From: Laetiporus sulphureus 93-53
Taxonomy: Eukaryota; Basidiomycota; Agaricomycetes; Polyporales; Laetiporaceae
DNA: 64,000 nucleotides
Direction: 5' to 3'
Assembly: GCF_001632365.1 (NCBI RefSeq)
Contig: NW_024468563.1
Coordinates: 119,392 to 183,391, forward strand
Below are positions 11,201 through 21,300 of this stretch, one piece after another (position 1 is the first letter of the stretch; each line of letters begins with the position of its first letter). The translations under genes and the position numbers were made by a program. A model generated the notes under the pieces. That model did no database searches and was not told the origin of the DNA. It saw only the letters and a list, made by a program, of their open reading frames with translations.

Positions 11201-12379
11201 GACTAGGTCACACTATTGCCCACAGCAGAATTTGCCTACAACAATCAAGCTTCAGAATCGACAGGTCTGTCCCCGTTTTTCATTGAGCATGGTCGACACC
11301 CCCGAATGGCACCAGACATATTGGAAGAAATACAGCATCCATTCCTGAAACACCTATTCCATAACCATGATCAAGCGCAGGAACAAGCTCGTGCCGCCTT
11401 GGCAGTAGCAGCAGAAAAAATGAAATGGTACTTCGATCTTAAAAAGCAGGACATTCCTTTTAAAGTAGGAGATGAAGTGCTTATTCGAGGAAAGGATCTT
11501 CACGTTAAAGTCAAGAGCCAAAAGCTGGCGACTCAAAACTATGGACCATTCAAGATCCTCGAAAAAATCGGAGTCGTATCATTCAAACTGCAACTATCCG
11601 CGGACATGAAGATACATCCCATGTTTCACGCTTCTAAGCTTATAATGTTCCATCAAGACTCTATCCCCAGATGCGTACCTCCCCCTAACCCCCCAGTCAT
11701 CATAGACGGAGAGGAAGAATGGGACGTGGAGGACATCCTGGACTCTAGAGTCAGGTACAACAAAACTCAGTATCTCATTAAATGGTTAGACTATGATCAC
11801 AGCGATAATACTTGGGAACCCCTGAAAAACCTCACAAATGTCAAAGACAAAGTAGAGGAATTCCATAAGACACACCCAGACACTCCAAGAGCAAAGCCAC
11901 GAACACGCAAAGCGCACAAAATTGCCTTGTCTGACCACCCTGATGAATTCATGTTCTTCTTCCACATCCATTCAAATGCCCGAGCACCCTACAAGGGATC
12001 TTCAGAAGCTGTAGGGTGGTTTGTCAAGTCCATACAAGACATAGACATTCTCCCACATTCTAGAATGCTCATTGGCACTGGGCTTGCGGTTGATCCTCCA
12101 AAGTGGACATACATTCGAGTGGCTCCCCGAAGTGGGCTAGCCCTCAAAGGAATTGATGTCGCAGCAGGGGTAATTGACCCCGACTACACAGGGGAAATCA
12201 AGGTGCTTCTCGTTAATACACAACTAGCAAACCATTCGAGGTCAGGACAGGCGATCATGGCACCCAACTTATATGCGAACGCTATGCTCCAGAAATCATT
12301 TCGGAAGCAGATAGTTCACTCACAAAGCGAACCATATGAGGCGCCAAAGGCTTTGGCTCATCGAGACGATGAACCTTGA
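8260..12379 (+). pseudogene. Degraded pol: PR-RT-RNaseH-IN-chromodomain-dUTPase
   Basis: The protease (LLDSGAFSCYID, then ILGMKFLQEHNP) is in frame 1 at 8260-8631. A frameshift near 8955 moves the rest to frame 2. RT motifs: FVKKKDGSLRLVQDYRALN, TLDLRWGYNNVR, YFGFCNAPSTFQ and YIDDIIIF. RNase H: ETDASDFATGAVL. Integrase: HHDISMAGHPG with CVTCQRNK, the D of VTCDLI, ISDRGTQ and the E of NQILEQYL. A chromodomain (about 11711-11881, EEWDVEDILDSRV and YLIKWLDYDHSDNTWEP) and a dUTPase-like domain follow. Frame-2 stops lie at 9146, 9815, 9851, 10193, 10727, 11018, 11066, 11192 and 11204; most sit where Trp or Arg is expected. The polyprotein would copy and integrate the element; the chromodomain would steer it to heterochromatin. 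Confidence 0.93.
11957..12265 (+). other. dUTPase-like domain at the C-terminus of gypsy pol
   Basis: Directly after the chromodomain, the frame that ends at 12379 reads through a trimeric-dUTPase fold. Motif II is intact (APRSGLALKGIDVAAG), and motif III is intact with the catalytic Asp and Tyr (GVIDPDYTGEIKVLLVN). An ILPHSRMLIGTGLAVDPP segment matches the strand before motif II. Motif I (normally GYDL) reads GWFV and motif IV (normally GDRIAQL) is unrecognisable as such, so this copy is probably catalytically dead. dUTPases hydrolyse dUTP to dUMP and limit uracil in DNA. Several animal retroviruses encode one; here the domain is at the very end of pol. Confidence 0.85.
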
Positions 12380-12390
12380 GAAGGGGGTGA

Positions 12391-13047
12391 TGTTACAGTT
12401 TTTACCTGACAAGTCATTATAGGAACACATGCTATTAGAAGCATATCATTTTTCATTATTTCACGTCGTACAAAGAATCATGTGACCTACTGAGATAAGA
12501 TAATGAGGCATCTAGTCACATGACCTCGGATCTCTCTCAGCATTGTCACGTGACACCGAGCCCCTCGGCATTGTGTCATATGTCACAATCACCATGACGC
12601 CATATTGCATGATCAAGAGGAGCTCCGTCTCCACGGAATATTATTAGGCAGCCAATCAGGATAATTGGGACATGTCGTACGATTGTAGCATAGTCCAGTA
12701 GCACAGCGTGTGACTCACTTATGTAGTACTGTATAGTAGCTAGGCAATCATATACATAAGGACCAGCGAGACGAGGAGGAGACCTCAGTCTTATTCTCCT
12801 TCATCCTCCACTACCATCACAGAGAGGTCTTACCAGACACTCTCAGTGTGCTATACATCTGTATTCATCCTCACCTTTGTGATCGCACCCCTTGCCTCAC
12901 CAGTAAGTCTCTTTCTGAGACTAGCAACTGGGCCTCGTCAGTGGGCACGTCGTATCGCCACAGCTCGTCGCTGTTGGCTTTTACCAGAAGACCCTCAAGG
13001 GGACTTTAGTCTTGGTTGTCTATCTTTGTCATCAGCGTGCCGTGACA
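12391..13047 (+). repeat. 3' LTR of the gypsy element
   Basis: 657 bp, starting TGTTAC and ending GTGACA, directly after the purine tract. It is the same length as the 5' LTR and collinear with it. CpG sites lost in one LTR are often kept in the other (CG in one, CA or TG in the partner). Confidence 0.95.
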
Positions 13048-13052
13048 GCAAT
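13048..13052. repeat. Target-site duplication GCAAT, right
   Basis: GCAAT follows the GTGACA end of the 3' LTR and matches 4505-4509. Confidence 0.9.
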
Positions 13053-14381
13053 AGGTGTAATATTTGATTTCTGATTAGGTCAGTACAAAATCTAGCACTC
13101 GGGGAGCAGCAAACACTACTTTGGGGCAGCTTGCATCTGACCTCCATTATTTACACATGTTTTCTCCCAGCTGCTATAGGGAGTTATAAAGGTTAGATCT
13201 GCATGGTCCGGCGGAATTCACCAGATTATGCTGGATAGCCAGATAGGTGGAAACTAAGTTTAAATTGCTTAAGTGATAACAACCTGGTCGACTCACCTTT
13301 AGTTCGAAAAAAATGAGAAGTGTATAATTTTGTTGTCAGCTATAAACCATAAGCGACAACTACACCTCGTTAATTTACAGTGGTAATCAGTGCCTGAAGG
13401 CAGTCATCTGAAGGTGGTGCATTGGAAGGCAACAATCTGATAACGACACTTTGAAGTGATGGCTTGGCCGTCCTTTAGACCACCCTCTGATGACAATGGC
13501 CTGAAGACTTCACCTTGAAGACAACTCACCAGCACACATAGACAATAAGATTGTGTGCTGAAGTCACTGGTGCATTGAAGCATATGATCCTACACCACTC
13601 TAAAGGCACCAGACTGAAGGCCACAGTCTGAATGCACTACTAGACTGAAAGCTGTACTAGTATGATACAGCTATAGTACTAATCTGTAGTAGCACATAAT
13701 CTCCATGATTTACTATTTTTTCACGTTACATCGTATTCCTGTTAGCGGTGCCTTCAAGTCATATAGCCTGCGCATTTAGCTAAGTTGTTGGCACCCCCTA
13801 CTGACACAGATAAAGCAGCCAAGTGTGGCACTTTCACATTTCTTGTGTCTGAGCAGCCTTTCTGCACGACTACTGAACTAAGCGCCCATCAAGGTGATAG
13901 GCGTGCGCAGACAAGTGGAGATCTGGGGAGATAATGAGCAATTAAAATGACTTTAAAAATAGAACCAGCTTCTCGTAAATGGCTGAAGCAGTCAAAATAT
14001 GACAGATTTCCTTGTGAAAATGGGGCCTTCAGTCAGAACCATGAATGTTAGGACACATACGGGAGGATAGATGGCTTCAAGCTTCAGACCTTCAGACATT
14101 CATGACATGGGGTTCACGTGCATCACTGAACATGTCCATGCAAAGCCAGATCACGATGCATCTGAAGAGGCAGATAGCTTCAGATGATGCGCAGGTTACG
14201 ATACATGCAGCAAGACAAATGACGTCGGGCTTCGCACGATCACTGAACATGTCTATGTGAAGGAAAACCACTTTACACACAACACTGAAGAATGCTCCCG
14301 GGCACTGGGCTGAGTTCATGCAGCATGTCTTAAAATTTATAACTTCAGCAACTATCGATTCTCACCGCTCATCTTACGGTT
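13053..14381. other. Non-coding repeat-rich spacer
   Basis: No gene recognised. About 13128-13178 matches 4040-4095 in inverted orientation. From about 13390 to 13690 the sequence is built from loosely repeated CTGAAG/TGAAGG units. From about 14080 to 14280 there are two imperfect copies of a TCACTGAACATGTC-containing block (about 14121 and 14239), each followed by a stretch containing a CATCTGAAG- or TGAAGG-like motif. Confidence 0.5.
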
Positions 14382-14774
14382 CTACTCTTCAGCCTTGCAA
14401 TGGCTTACAGCAGTGGCCTTCAGCGATCTCCTCACATTTGGTGGAATCTGGCAGAATCCGCCAGACCACACAGGTCCTTCATTCTCAGGGAGTTGGAGGG
14501 GAATAAGAGTGTGGAGTTTAACATTGGCTGAGTCTGAAATGTGTGGCTGAAATGTGGCTGAGGTGGCAGGATGAAGCACAATGTCCCACCCATAGGATGG
14601 GGCCCTCCAAACTCCTGAAAGTGAGATAGGGAGGAGCCTGGTGGCAATTATGTCTTGTACTGATCTCAATACCATTGCTCCCTCAGATTTATCAAGTGTT
14701 GCCATGTCTGAATACCCTTTCTGCACCCTTGCCCCTCTCAAGACAAGCTTTCGATTGACACCACCTTCAATCAC
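14382..14774 (-). repeat. Relic of an interspersed basidiomycete repeat
   Basis: The minus strand has an unbroken 130-codon frame (RLLPISLSGVWRAPSYGWD; LHTLIPLQLPENEGPVWSG; QIPPNVRRSLKATAVSHCK). Part of it, RLLPISLS.VW.AP and TLIPLQLP, recurs on the plus strand at 3890-4078. I remember such short ORF-bearing fragments as repeat-derived in mushroom genomes, so I call this a repeat and not a gene. Confidence 0.45.
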
Positions 14775-15100
14775 GTCCTGATGGAGGACATCAGGAATTT
14801 AACATGCAAGTCCGCTGCTAGCAAAGACCGGTAAGATGAAGTCGAAGTAAAACTGCAAGAACAATGTGAAAAAGAGTGCCAGATGCATGTATACTGCATG
14901 CAAAAAGAAGGGGCATATGGAAGACAAGTGCTGCAAAAAGAATGCAGATCTCGTGAGTCACAAAGCCAGACATATGTATGACAACACCAGTGACCAAACT
15001 GCAAAGGTTGCGACGGCCATGCCTGTATGCCAAGAAGACGATGAGAAGCTTCACTTATTCCTCGCTGAACCTCTCTGCAAGTGCACATTATGTCTCCGGA

Positions 15101-15105
15101 CACAG
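15101..15105. repeat. Target-site duplication CACAG, left
   Basis: CACAG precedes the TGTCAC start of the TRIM and recurs at 15724-15728 after its GTGACA end. Confidence 0.85.
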
Positions 15106-15259
15106 TGTCACGGGACCAGAACTAATCTCTATGAACCAATACCAATTATGACGATAGACCACTTCGCCAAAAGGCTGGTAATGCTAAGCTTGGCTCAACA
15201 CTAGGTTCAGACTATATATACTAGGTTTTTCACGTGGCACGGAGGATCATACTGTGACA
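15106..15259. repeat. First 154-bp terminal repeat of the TRIM
   Basis: TGTCAC...GTGACA; collinear with 15570-15723. A TATATATACTAGG stretch near 15213-15226 could be promoter-like. Confidence 0.88.
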
Positions 15260-15569
15260 CTACCCTGCTCTCAAGACCAATCGTTCCGAGAGGTATATAG
15301 CACCAACCTCAACCAGGGTATATAGCTGGTGAACCCTATTTAGTTGTAGTCAGGGGTTCACATCGTTAACTTTCTGGGTCTATAGTGACTAACTCGCATG
15401 AAAGGATGGGACCACCCCCTTTTCCATAGATCATGACTGACTTGCACGATTCAGCATCTTTAGCCTATTCGTGACTAACTTGCATGGCCTTTATAACTGT
15501 GTCTAACTTGCACTATAAGTCTGCCAGACCAGAGGTTCGAACCAGTGACCTTAGGTAAGCTTAGCATTT

Positions 15570-15723
15570 TGTCACGGGGCCAGAACTAATCCCTATGAAG
15601 CAATACCAATTATGATGATAGACCACTTCACCAAAAGGCTGGTAATGCTAAGCTTGGCTTAGCACTAGGTTCGGACTACATATACTAGGTTTTTCACATG
15701 GCACGGAGGGTCATACTGTGACA
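15570..15723. repeat. Second 154-bp terminal repeat of the TRIM
   Basis: TGTCAC...GTGACA; same length as the first repeat and followed by the CACAG duplication. Confidence 0.88.
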
Positions 15724-16075
15724 CACAGTGGATCATCGATTCTGGTGCATCAACTCCCATCTCTCAATGCGACTGGTTCATTCATACTAAAGGCTCGCTA
15801 CACCGGTATGGGTCTGGCTGGGAGATGCACACTACATCAAGAAGACTTCAGTTTGGGCAATTGGACACTCAGCTGGAACTTTGGTGCTGCGATGACCTGA
15901 AAACTATGAGGGAGGGAAGGAAGGTGATCTACGTCATGGATGTCACGCGAGGGATGGCAACCTGCGTCGACTGCCCTTATGTCAACGTCACGACGTTCAA
16001 GCCTGCTGGTGACAACCGAGCAGTCTTCCTAGGGCAGAAACGAGACAACTCGGCAAACATCATCCTTGCACCTTG

Positions 16076-16537
16076 AGAGGCTCAAATGAGCAATCAGAGC
16101 TGTCGTACAAGGAATTAAAGAAAGCTCCGTGATACTCGATGATGTGAAGGCTTCGATCTCGTACGCACAGCCTATCACTTTTGCGAACGACGCAGGAAAG
16201 GCATTGTACATGATATATTATTCCCCAACGAATGTGAATTACATGGATCCAAAACGCGAGAACATCTACCATGAACGGGGGATCGAGTCCGTGTAATGGC
16301 AGCACATGTAGAGCCTTTATGTAAAGAGGTACAGTGAACGTCGACGAGCGAGGATCAGTGTGTATAGAAGGCGAAAACGAGTTACAAGAGGAAACTGCAG
16401 AGTCCAGGACAGCGACACGGCAACAGAGGATAACATATGGCAACGGCTACACCAGCTTCGACTTGCTCACGGACGATATACGGCGCTTATCTGTCACAAC
16501 TGAGCCCGTCAGCACGCATCCGTCCTTGTACTCGTCT
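16076..16537. other. Unassigned stretch between the copia relic and hydrophobin copy 2
   Basis: An open plus-strand frame reads ASISYAQPITFANDAGKAL and on to NVNYMDPKRENIYHERGIE before a stop. I do not recognise it and see no intact gene. It could be the decayed end of another gene. Confidence 0.35.
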
Positions 16538-16572
16538 GGATTCGGACTTACGTATCAGAGGACGAGACGGGC

Positions 16573-17021
16573 CTAGAGATTGGTGTTGACGGCCACGCAG
16601 CCGATGTTGATCAAGCCGGCTGCAGGGAACGCACATAAGCATGCTTTACCACGAACGACAATGCCACAGAGACCTACCGAAGATGTCGTTTTCGCAGCAC
16701 ACGGGGGTGTTCGTGCTGGCAACGCGCGTCAGCTATACAAATCTCAATAGGGCCGCTCGCACGGCGCACTCACCAAGTATCCCCGCCAACGACGGGGCTA
16801 CAGCCGATACCGACGAGGCCTGACACGCCGTCGAGCAGATCACCCACCAAGCCCACAATACCCGGGTCAGACGCGTCGCCGACGGTGTCGCAACACCGGA
16901 GGGAACCCGTGTTGCACTGCCCGCCGAAGCTGGAAGGGGGTGAGCGCGGAGTGGTGGCAGCGGCGCGCACAGCGATGAGCATGGCAGCAGAGATGATGGC
17001 GAGGCTCAGCTTGGAATGCAT
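16573..17021 (-). CDS. Class I hydrophobin, copy 2 (three exons)
   Basis: Complement(join(16573..16619,16678..16715,16774..17021)) gives 110 residues with the same exon sizes, splice phases and eight-cysteine pattern as copy 1. Differences are mainly conservative, such as N6S, A24T, Q42R and several between the third and fourth cysteines (for example NAVGNAS against DTVGDAS). Exons 2 and 3 are identical in sequence to copy 1, so the C-terminal half of the protein is unchanged. The start is the ATG at 17021 before the signal peptide. The reading frame and splice sites are intact, so both copies can be functional, secreted, surface-assembling proteins. Confidence 0.93.
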
Positions 17022-17177
17022 TGTGTCGCAGAAAAGGAGGTGCGGTCAACAAGCGAGTGATGTCGATGATGATTGCTGGAGGAACGATCAGCGCGCTGCG
17101 AGCAAAAGTTGAAAGAAAACGTACGTGAACGAGCGAGGGGGAATGTTCGACCTGCCGTCCACCGTCAAAGCGCGTGC

Positions 17178-17184
17178 TATTTAT
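17178..17184 (-). promoter_or_regulatory. TATA-like box of hydrophobin copy 2
   Basis: ATAAATA on the minus strand, in the same place as the box of copy 1 at 640-646, about 157 bp before the start codon. Confidence 0.45.
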
Positions 17185-18325
17185 TGCGCAGAGGAGGCAT
17201 CACTGTGATGTCGTTCCAGCTCTCTATGAGCGTCAAGACATGGAAAGGAGACTCATGGCCAGGCACTGGTGCTGTCGTGCTGCGGCAGCGGTGAAGATAG
17301 GCGGTTCGGACGAGGACAAGTGCCGAGCAAAGGGAAGCCACAGCGACCACGCCATCCAACTGCCCAGGTGTGGCAGCGGTCAAGGCAAGCGGTGGCGAGA
17401 AATTCAGCCACGCGCCATCCAAGTTCTCCCGACGGGCGATACATGTGGCCCCTCAGAGAGCGGTGGTCCCGCCACTTAGTAAATTTTCACATATAGAAGA
17501 CCACCTACCTTTTCTGGCGAGAAACACCCTCGAAAGGAATACAGCAATCGTACGGAGAGCAGTGACATGTGGTGTGTGCTGATAGTTGATGCGATGCATT
17601 GATGGTGCAATCCGACCCTAATTCCTTTTGATGAACAGATTGGCTTCGGCGGTCTTTCCTTCAGATCTGCCAGGTAAGGCCGGCCAGGTAAGGCAGGACT
17701 CGATCTGTAAAGCGTCCTGCGCCTGCGTTCGCGTTACCGTCTTCACATTCACTCAGACACCAGCCTAGTTGGCATGCATCGCCGCGTGACACAGGCTATC
17801 CAGGCGGTCGCTGCTGAACGTGCTATGAAGATTCGAAGCGAGCAATGTCATCCGTTCAACATGGACTCCGAGGGGCCCGGGAAGCTGATAATCACCGTGC
17901 ATTTCAGCAACGACTCGACGAATGGCGACGGAACGTACTTTGAATTAAGGGGCGTCGATCAAGGATCACTGTATCATCGATGTATCCGTCGTTGAGACAG
18001 ATGGGAGACGTCAAAGAGCACACTCTCTCGAAGCGCGGCCACGGCCAGGGGGATCCGCGTTCTGCACAGGTGACTTGCCACATCCATATGTCCATCCGTG
18101 CGCGACGGCATCGCGCATTCGTCAAGTACTCGTTCACCACGGGCATGAGGATATTTGCAATTGTTCATGCATTTATGTAATTGAATGACTTTGATGAATT
18201 AAGGCGTAGTGTTGCAAACGCCGCACTTTGAAAGTATTTGCAATACGAACAAACGTCTTCGTTTCTGCAGTGGGATCGATGGCATGTTCGTAGCATTTTG
18301 AGTCGATGGCTGATGATAGCGTGCA

Positions 18326-21300
18326 GTTAGTTCTCAGATCTAAATCTCTGCGCTCAGCGCTCGTTCCTCGTACTGGGAAGAAACCGGCTCGTCCTCCGTC
18401 ACCACTCACAAACAAGATCACTCCCTCCACCCCCCGGGGGTCCAGCTCGCTGGCTTGTAAGACGTGCAAGACGAGGCGCGCATCCGTGACAACATACCGC
18501 TGGCAGGTCGAGCGAAGTCTAGTCACCTCATTCGCAACTTGAGCTAAGCTTCGAGGCGATGCCGGGCTTGGTACTTCGTGCTTTGTGCATGCACTTTCGA
18601 TCAGTTGATCGCCCGACTGTCACACCGCATGCCTGCAGGACCGTTTGTGAACGCGTTCATATTCTCATTCTTCCATACAATGCCCACTATCAAGACTCTT
18701 CCTCTGATCCCGATCCCCGCCGTGTCCTATATGATATGCGCAAGGTCGGTCGGCCATCTGCTTTGAGATCTACGTCGTGGGGACTTACCGTCGTGCGGTC
18801 CTTGACTAGTGGGAATTGAGCGATGGTCAGGATTCAGGACGGGTCCTGAGTGAGGAGGATGAAAAGATGCGTACGATGTGGGTTTGATGCGTTTGTGTGG
18901 TTTTTGATCTTTGATTTTTGGTGGGAGGATCCTTGAGCGAGGTCGACGGTCTAGTGAGCAGGTTATGGCTGTGGAGCTCTGCAGAGTTCGTGACTCGGAT
19001 GGAGGTGGGGTACGCACCTTGAATGGATTCATGTTCTTGTTGGGTCTTCAGTCTTGAGCGCTTCAGCCTTTGGGAGGCATCAATAGAAGGGACCTGAATG
19101 GGCGTTGAGCGGGATATACGAGATCGGACGGTCAGTCGCGCTCAATGCGTACGAACCTTCGAACGGATTTGCATGATCGGGCATGGGCAGTCGAGAAGCG
19201 GGGAGCCGTCCTGCACCAGCACGAGTGATGACTTTGTGACCCTGAGCACTCCGTGACCTTGCACACGCCTCCTCGAAGGGCAGCAACTAAAAAAACCTAA
19301 TTAGGATTGGCAATTCCGAAGATGAGCGTCGTCGCTGCGTGGAGTTTGTCCGTCGATCCAAGGAGCACACTCAGATGGTACAGCAAGGCGATGTACAGCA
19401 ACAGCAACTGGGGGCACGGGTGCTTTTGCTAAAGCGACTGAGGTGCTGTCACGCAACGGATGACGCCGCAGTTGCGTGAAACACGTCGACAGCATCCGGC
19501 GCACAGAGTGTGACAATCGCAGCAAGGAGCAGTGTGACCGTCGCAAGTTGAGTGAGTTGTCCGCCGTTGAAAGTGGGGAAATAGAGCCGACGGCGTCCGA
19601 TAGATGTCGCCCGTGCGCGGGGGAGATTCCACGCACTCAAGTCGTGTCAGCAGTGAGAAAGAGCCACTATGGGTCATACGAGGAGCACGGGACGTGTGCG
19701 TTAACGCAGAGACAGAGGATGGCGAGAGTGTTCATAAAGAGTTCTCTGTGCATTGCGATAGCGAGGATGTTGAGGAGCATCTCAAACAGAGGATGTGTGC
19801 GAGTTGCGAGTCGAAGGTATCAAGGAACGTGTCTGCAGCCAGTATGCTCACCAGGACCCACACATAAACGGTCAAGCAGCATGAAACGCCGGCAGTCAAA
19901 GCAAGCAGAGGTGCGGAATCTCTTCCATGGCCATCTTCGCGATGATTTCCTGTACCGACTGTCTCGTCTCAACTCGACAGCGCATGAAAAGCCTTGATGG
20001 ACAAGAGGATATGGCTGGCTGCTCTCTCAATCCCTTCGGGGACCCCTTATATTCACGCCTTTGCCAACTAGGTCGATTCTCCACAGGACACTGCGGTGAA
20101 GGCCTTCTCTGGGGATGTTCCTCATCCAGATGTTGTTTATGGTCTCATACTTGGGAGATCGGCCAGAGGGATGGACCTGGGTTCCAGCGACGTCACGAGT
20201 CCCGCTTCGCTGAACCACCTTGTGCTGATTGACGACGTCCGCAGGATGTCACTGGAAAAGGAACGAAGCAAAACGAGCTCACAGGCTCGTGGATGTGTCC
20301 GACTAGCATGCAGGACAACAAGAAACTGAAGAGACTGTGAGCGACCATCCATACGGTAGATAATACGAACCCACCACCCCGGCCACGAGCGCTTCTCCGT
20401 TTCCAAAGATAAACTCACGCAAGTATCCAGCATTTATCTGTTATTCTTCCATCACAGTACAGTCCGCGGAATGGTCGAATGCGCGCAGGTCTCCCGACTA
20501 CGCACAGAGATATCGAGAATCTCCGGAGGAACTGAAAAAACCTCTATCGACGAGAGCAGCCTCTGTAGGATACTCCGATAGGCTCGTAAGAAAGCGCGAC
20601 TTGGAGTCCTGTGGGAGGCGCGGTCCAGCGGGGGATGGCAAGGACCTCCGGTGAAGATGGCGAACGCAGAGAGTTCCCGTTGCAGATTCTTTCTGCGTTT
20701 GATGTCGAGAGGTAGCGGCAGCCACTTCGAGCATGGGGGACGAGGGCACTTTCGCGCGGCATGATCAAGAGATTTATGCGAATGCTTGGTCCGCAGTGGC
20801 ATTATAGGCAGAAGTCGGCATAGATGGCGAGAACCCTCCCACGAGAGGTGGTGAGGGCCGAGCTTAGCATCACAGCGTCCATGTCCTCATGCTATCGAGA
20901 GGTGGTGTGGGGAAACCGGAAGGAAGAGGGGGCGGCAATGAGACGGTATGTTATAGGAATTGGACAAGATGTTTGTGGGACATAAAATACCAGAATTGTG
21001 GGCGTGACAGCTAGGTAGAGGTCCATTGCAGCAATGAGGACGTTGTTTCGAGCAAGGCGTGGCAAGGTGCACTCGCGTGGGCAGGCGGACGCGGCAAGCG
21101 AGCGGTGGCGCGGTGAACCGGGGTGAACCGTCCACGGCCATTTGTGCGACCCCCATCACCCCGAACCACTTCTTCTGTCCCGGCGACCTGCTCGTTATTC
21201 TACGTCTCGTAGAGGGGCTGTTGACGAAATATTGGGCTGTATCGAGTTTCTCCTCCGTCCTGCTTTGTCGAGCTCGCCAACTTCTCTAACATAACGGTCG

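Larger units (their letters stand above)
4510..13047 (+). mobile_element. Ty3/gypsy chromovirus-type LTR retrotransposon, complete but inactivated
   Basis: An 8538-bp element with two 657-bp LTRs, TGTYAC...TGACA ends, a GCAAT target duplication and a purine tract (GAGAAGGGGGTGA) directly before the 3' LTR. Inside, in order: an extra 5' ORF, gag with a coiled coil and degraded zinc knuckle, aspartic protease (LLDSGA), reverse transcriptase (YIDD), RNase H, integrase with HHCC and DDE motifs, chromodomain, and a dUTPase-like domain. Many in-frame stops and at least three frameshifts show it is dead. LTR divergence, about 22 of 657 positions by eye, implies it is not a very recent insertion, though mutation-prone CpG sites inflate that figure. 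I did not find a convincing tRNA primer-binding site after the 5' LTR. Confidence 0.95.
15106..15723. mobile_element. TRIM-like mini LTR element (618 bp)
   Basis: Two direct 154-bp repeats (15106-15259 and 15570-15723), each beginning TGTCAC and ending GTGACA, flank 310 bp of DNA with no coding capacity; the whole is bordered by CACAG duplications. This is the architecture of a terminal-repeat retrotransposon in miniature. The repeats differ at about 11 positions, nearly all transitions. The inside has four imperfect copies of a GACTAACTTGCA-like motif (15385, 15433, 15471, 15499) and a GGTTCGAACC block at 15534-15543 that resembles a tRNA B box. Strand is not set because no coding or primer site fixes it. 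Its LTR ends are the same as those of the gypsy element in this window. Confidence 0.88.
14866..16075 (+). pseudogene. Ty1/copia gag-protease relic interrupted by a TRIM insertion
   Basis: The left part (14866-15105) encodes a zinc-knuckle-like stretch CMYTACKKKGHMEDKC with a Cys spacing of X4-X4-X4 and the copia-like tail KKNADLVSHKARHMYDN. The right part (15729 onward) begins WIIDSGASTPISQCDWF, the copia aspartic-protease signature. Ignoring the insert at 15106-15723 and one copy of its 5-bp duplication, the two parts join in one frame (LCLRTQ to WIIDSGA). Downstream the frame loses resemblance and stops at about 16075; no integrase, RT or LTRs of this element are visible. It is a fragment, not a functional element. 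Confidence 0.72.
16538..18325. repeat. Right copy of the hydrophobin segmental duplication
   Basis: Direct repeat of 1-1800 (offset 16537 through the hydrophobin coding region, drifting with indels further upstream). Includes the hydrophobin gene, its promoter and upstream DNA. Similarity ends at about 18325. Confidence 0.9.

Noticed and set aside
13390..13690. CRISPR-like or true tandem array in the CTGAAG-rich tract
   Set aside because: Units are short, irregular in spacing and poorly conserved; this is a eukaryotic window and no array structure is visible.
14382..14774. A 130-codon minus-strand gene
   Set aside because: Segments recur on the opposite strand at 3890-4078 in a broken form, which points to an interspersed repeat.
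15534..15543. tRNA gene suggested by GGTTCGAACC
   Set aside because: No acceptor stem or anticodon arm can be drawn around it; kept only as a B-box-like block inside the TRIM.
16130..16300. Continuation of the copia relic into integrase
   Set aside because: No integrase or RT motif appears in any frame; similarity to copia is lost after about 16075.
18306..18542. Zn2Cys6 transcription factor suggested by SLACKTCKTRRASV
   Set aside because: Only two cysteines of the six-cysteine pattern are present and the frame is short, with no continuation.
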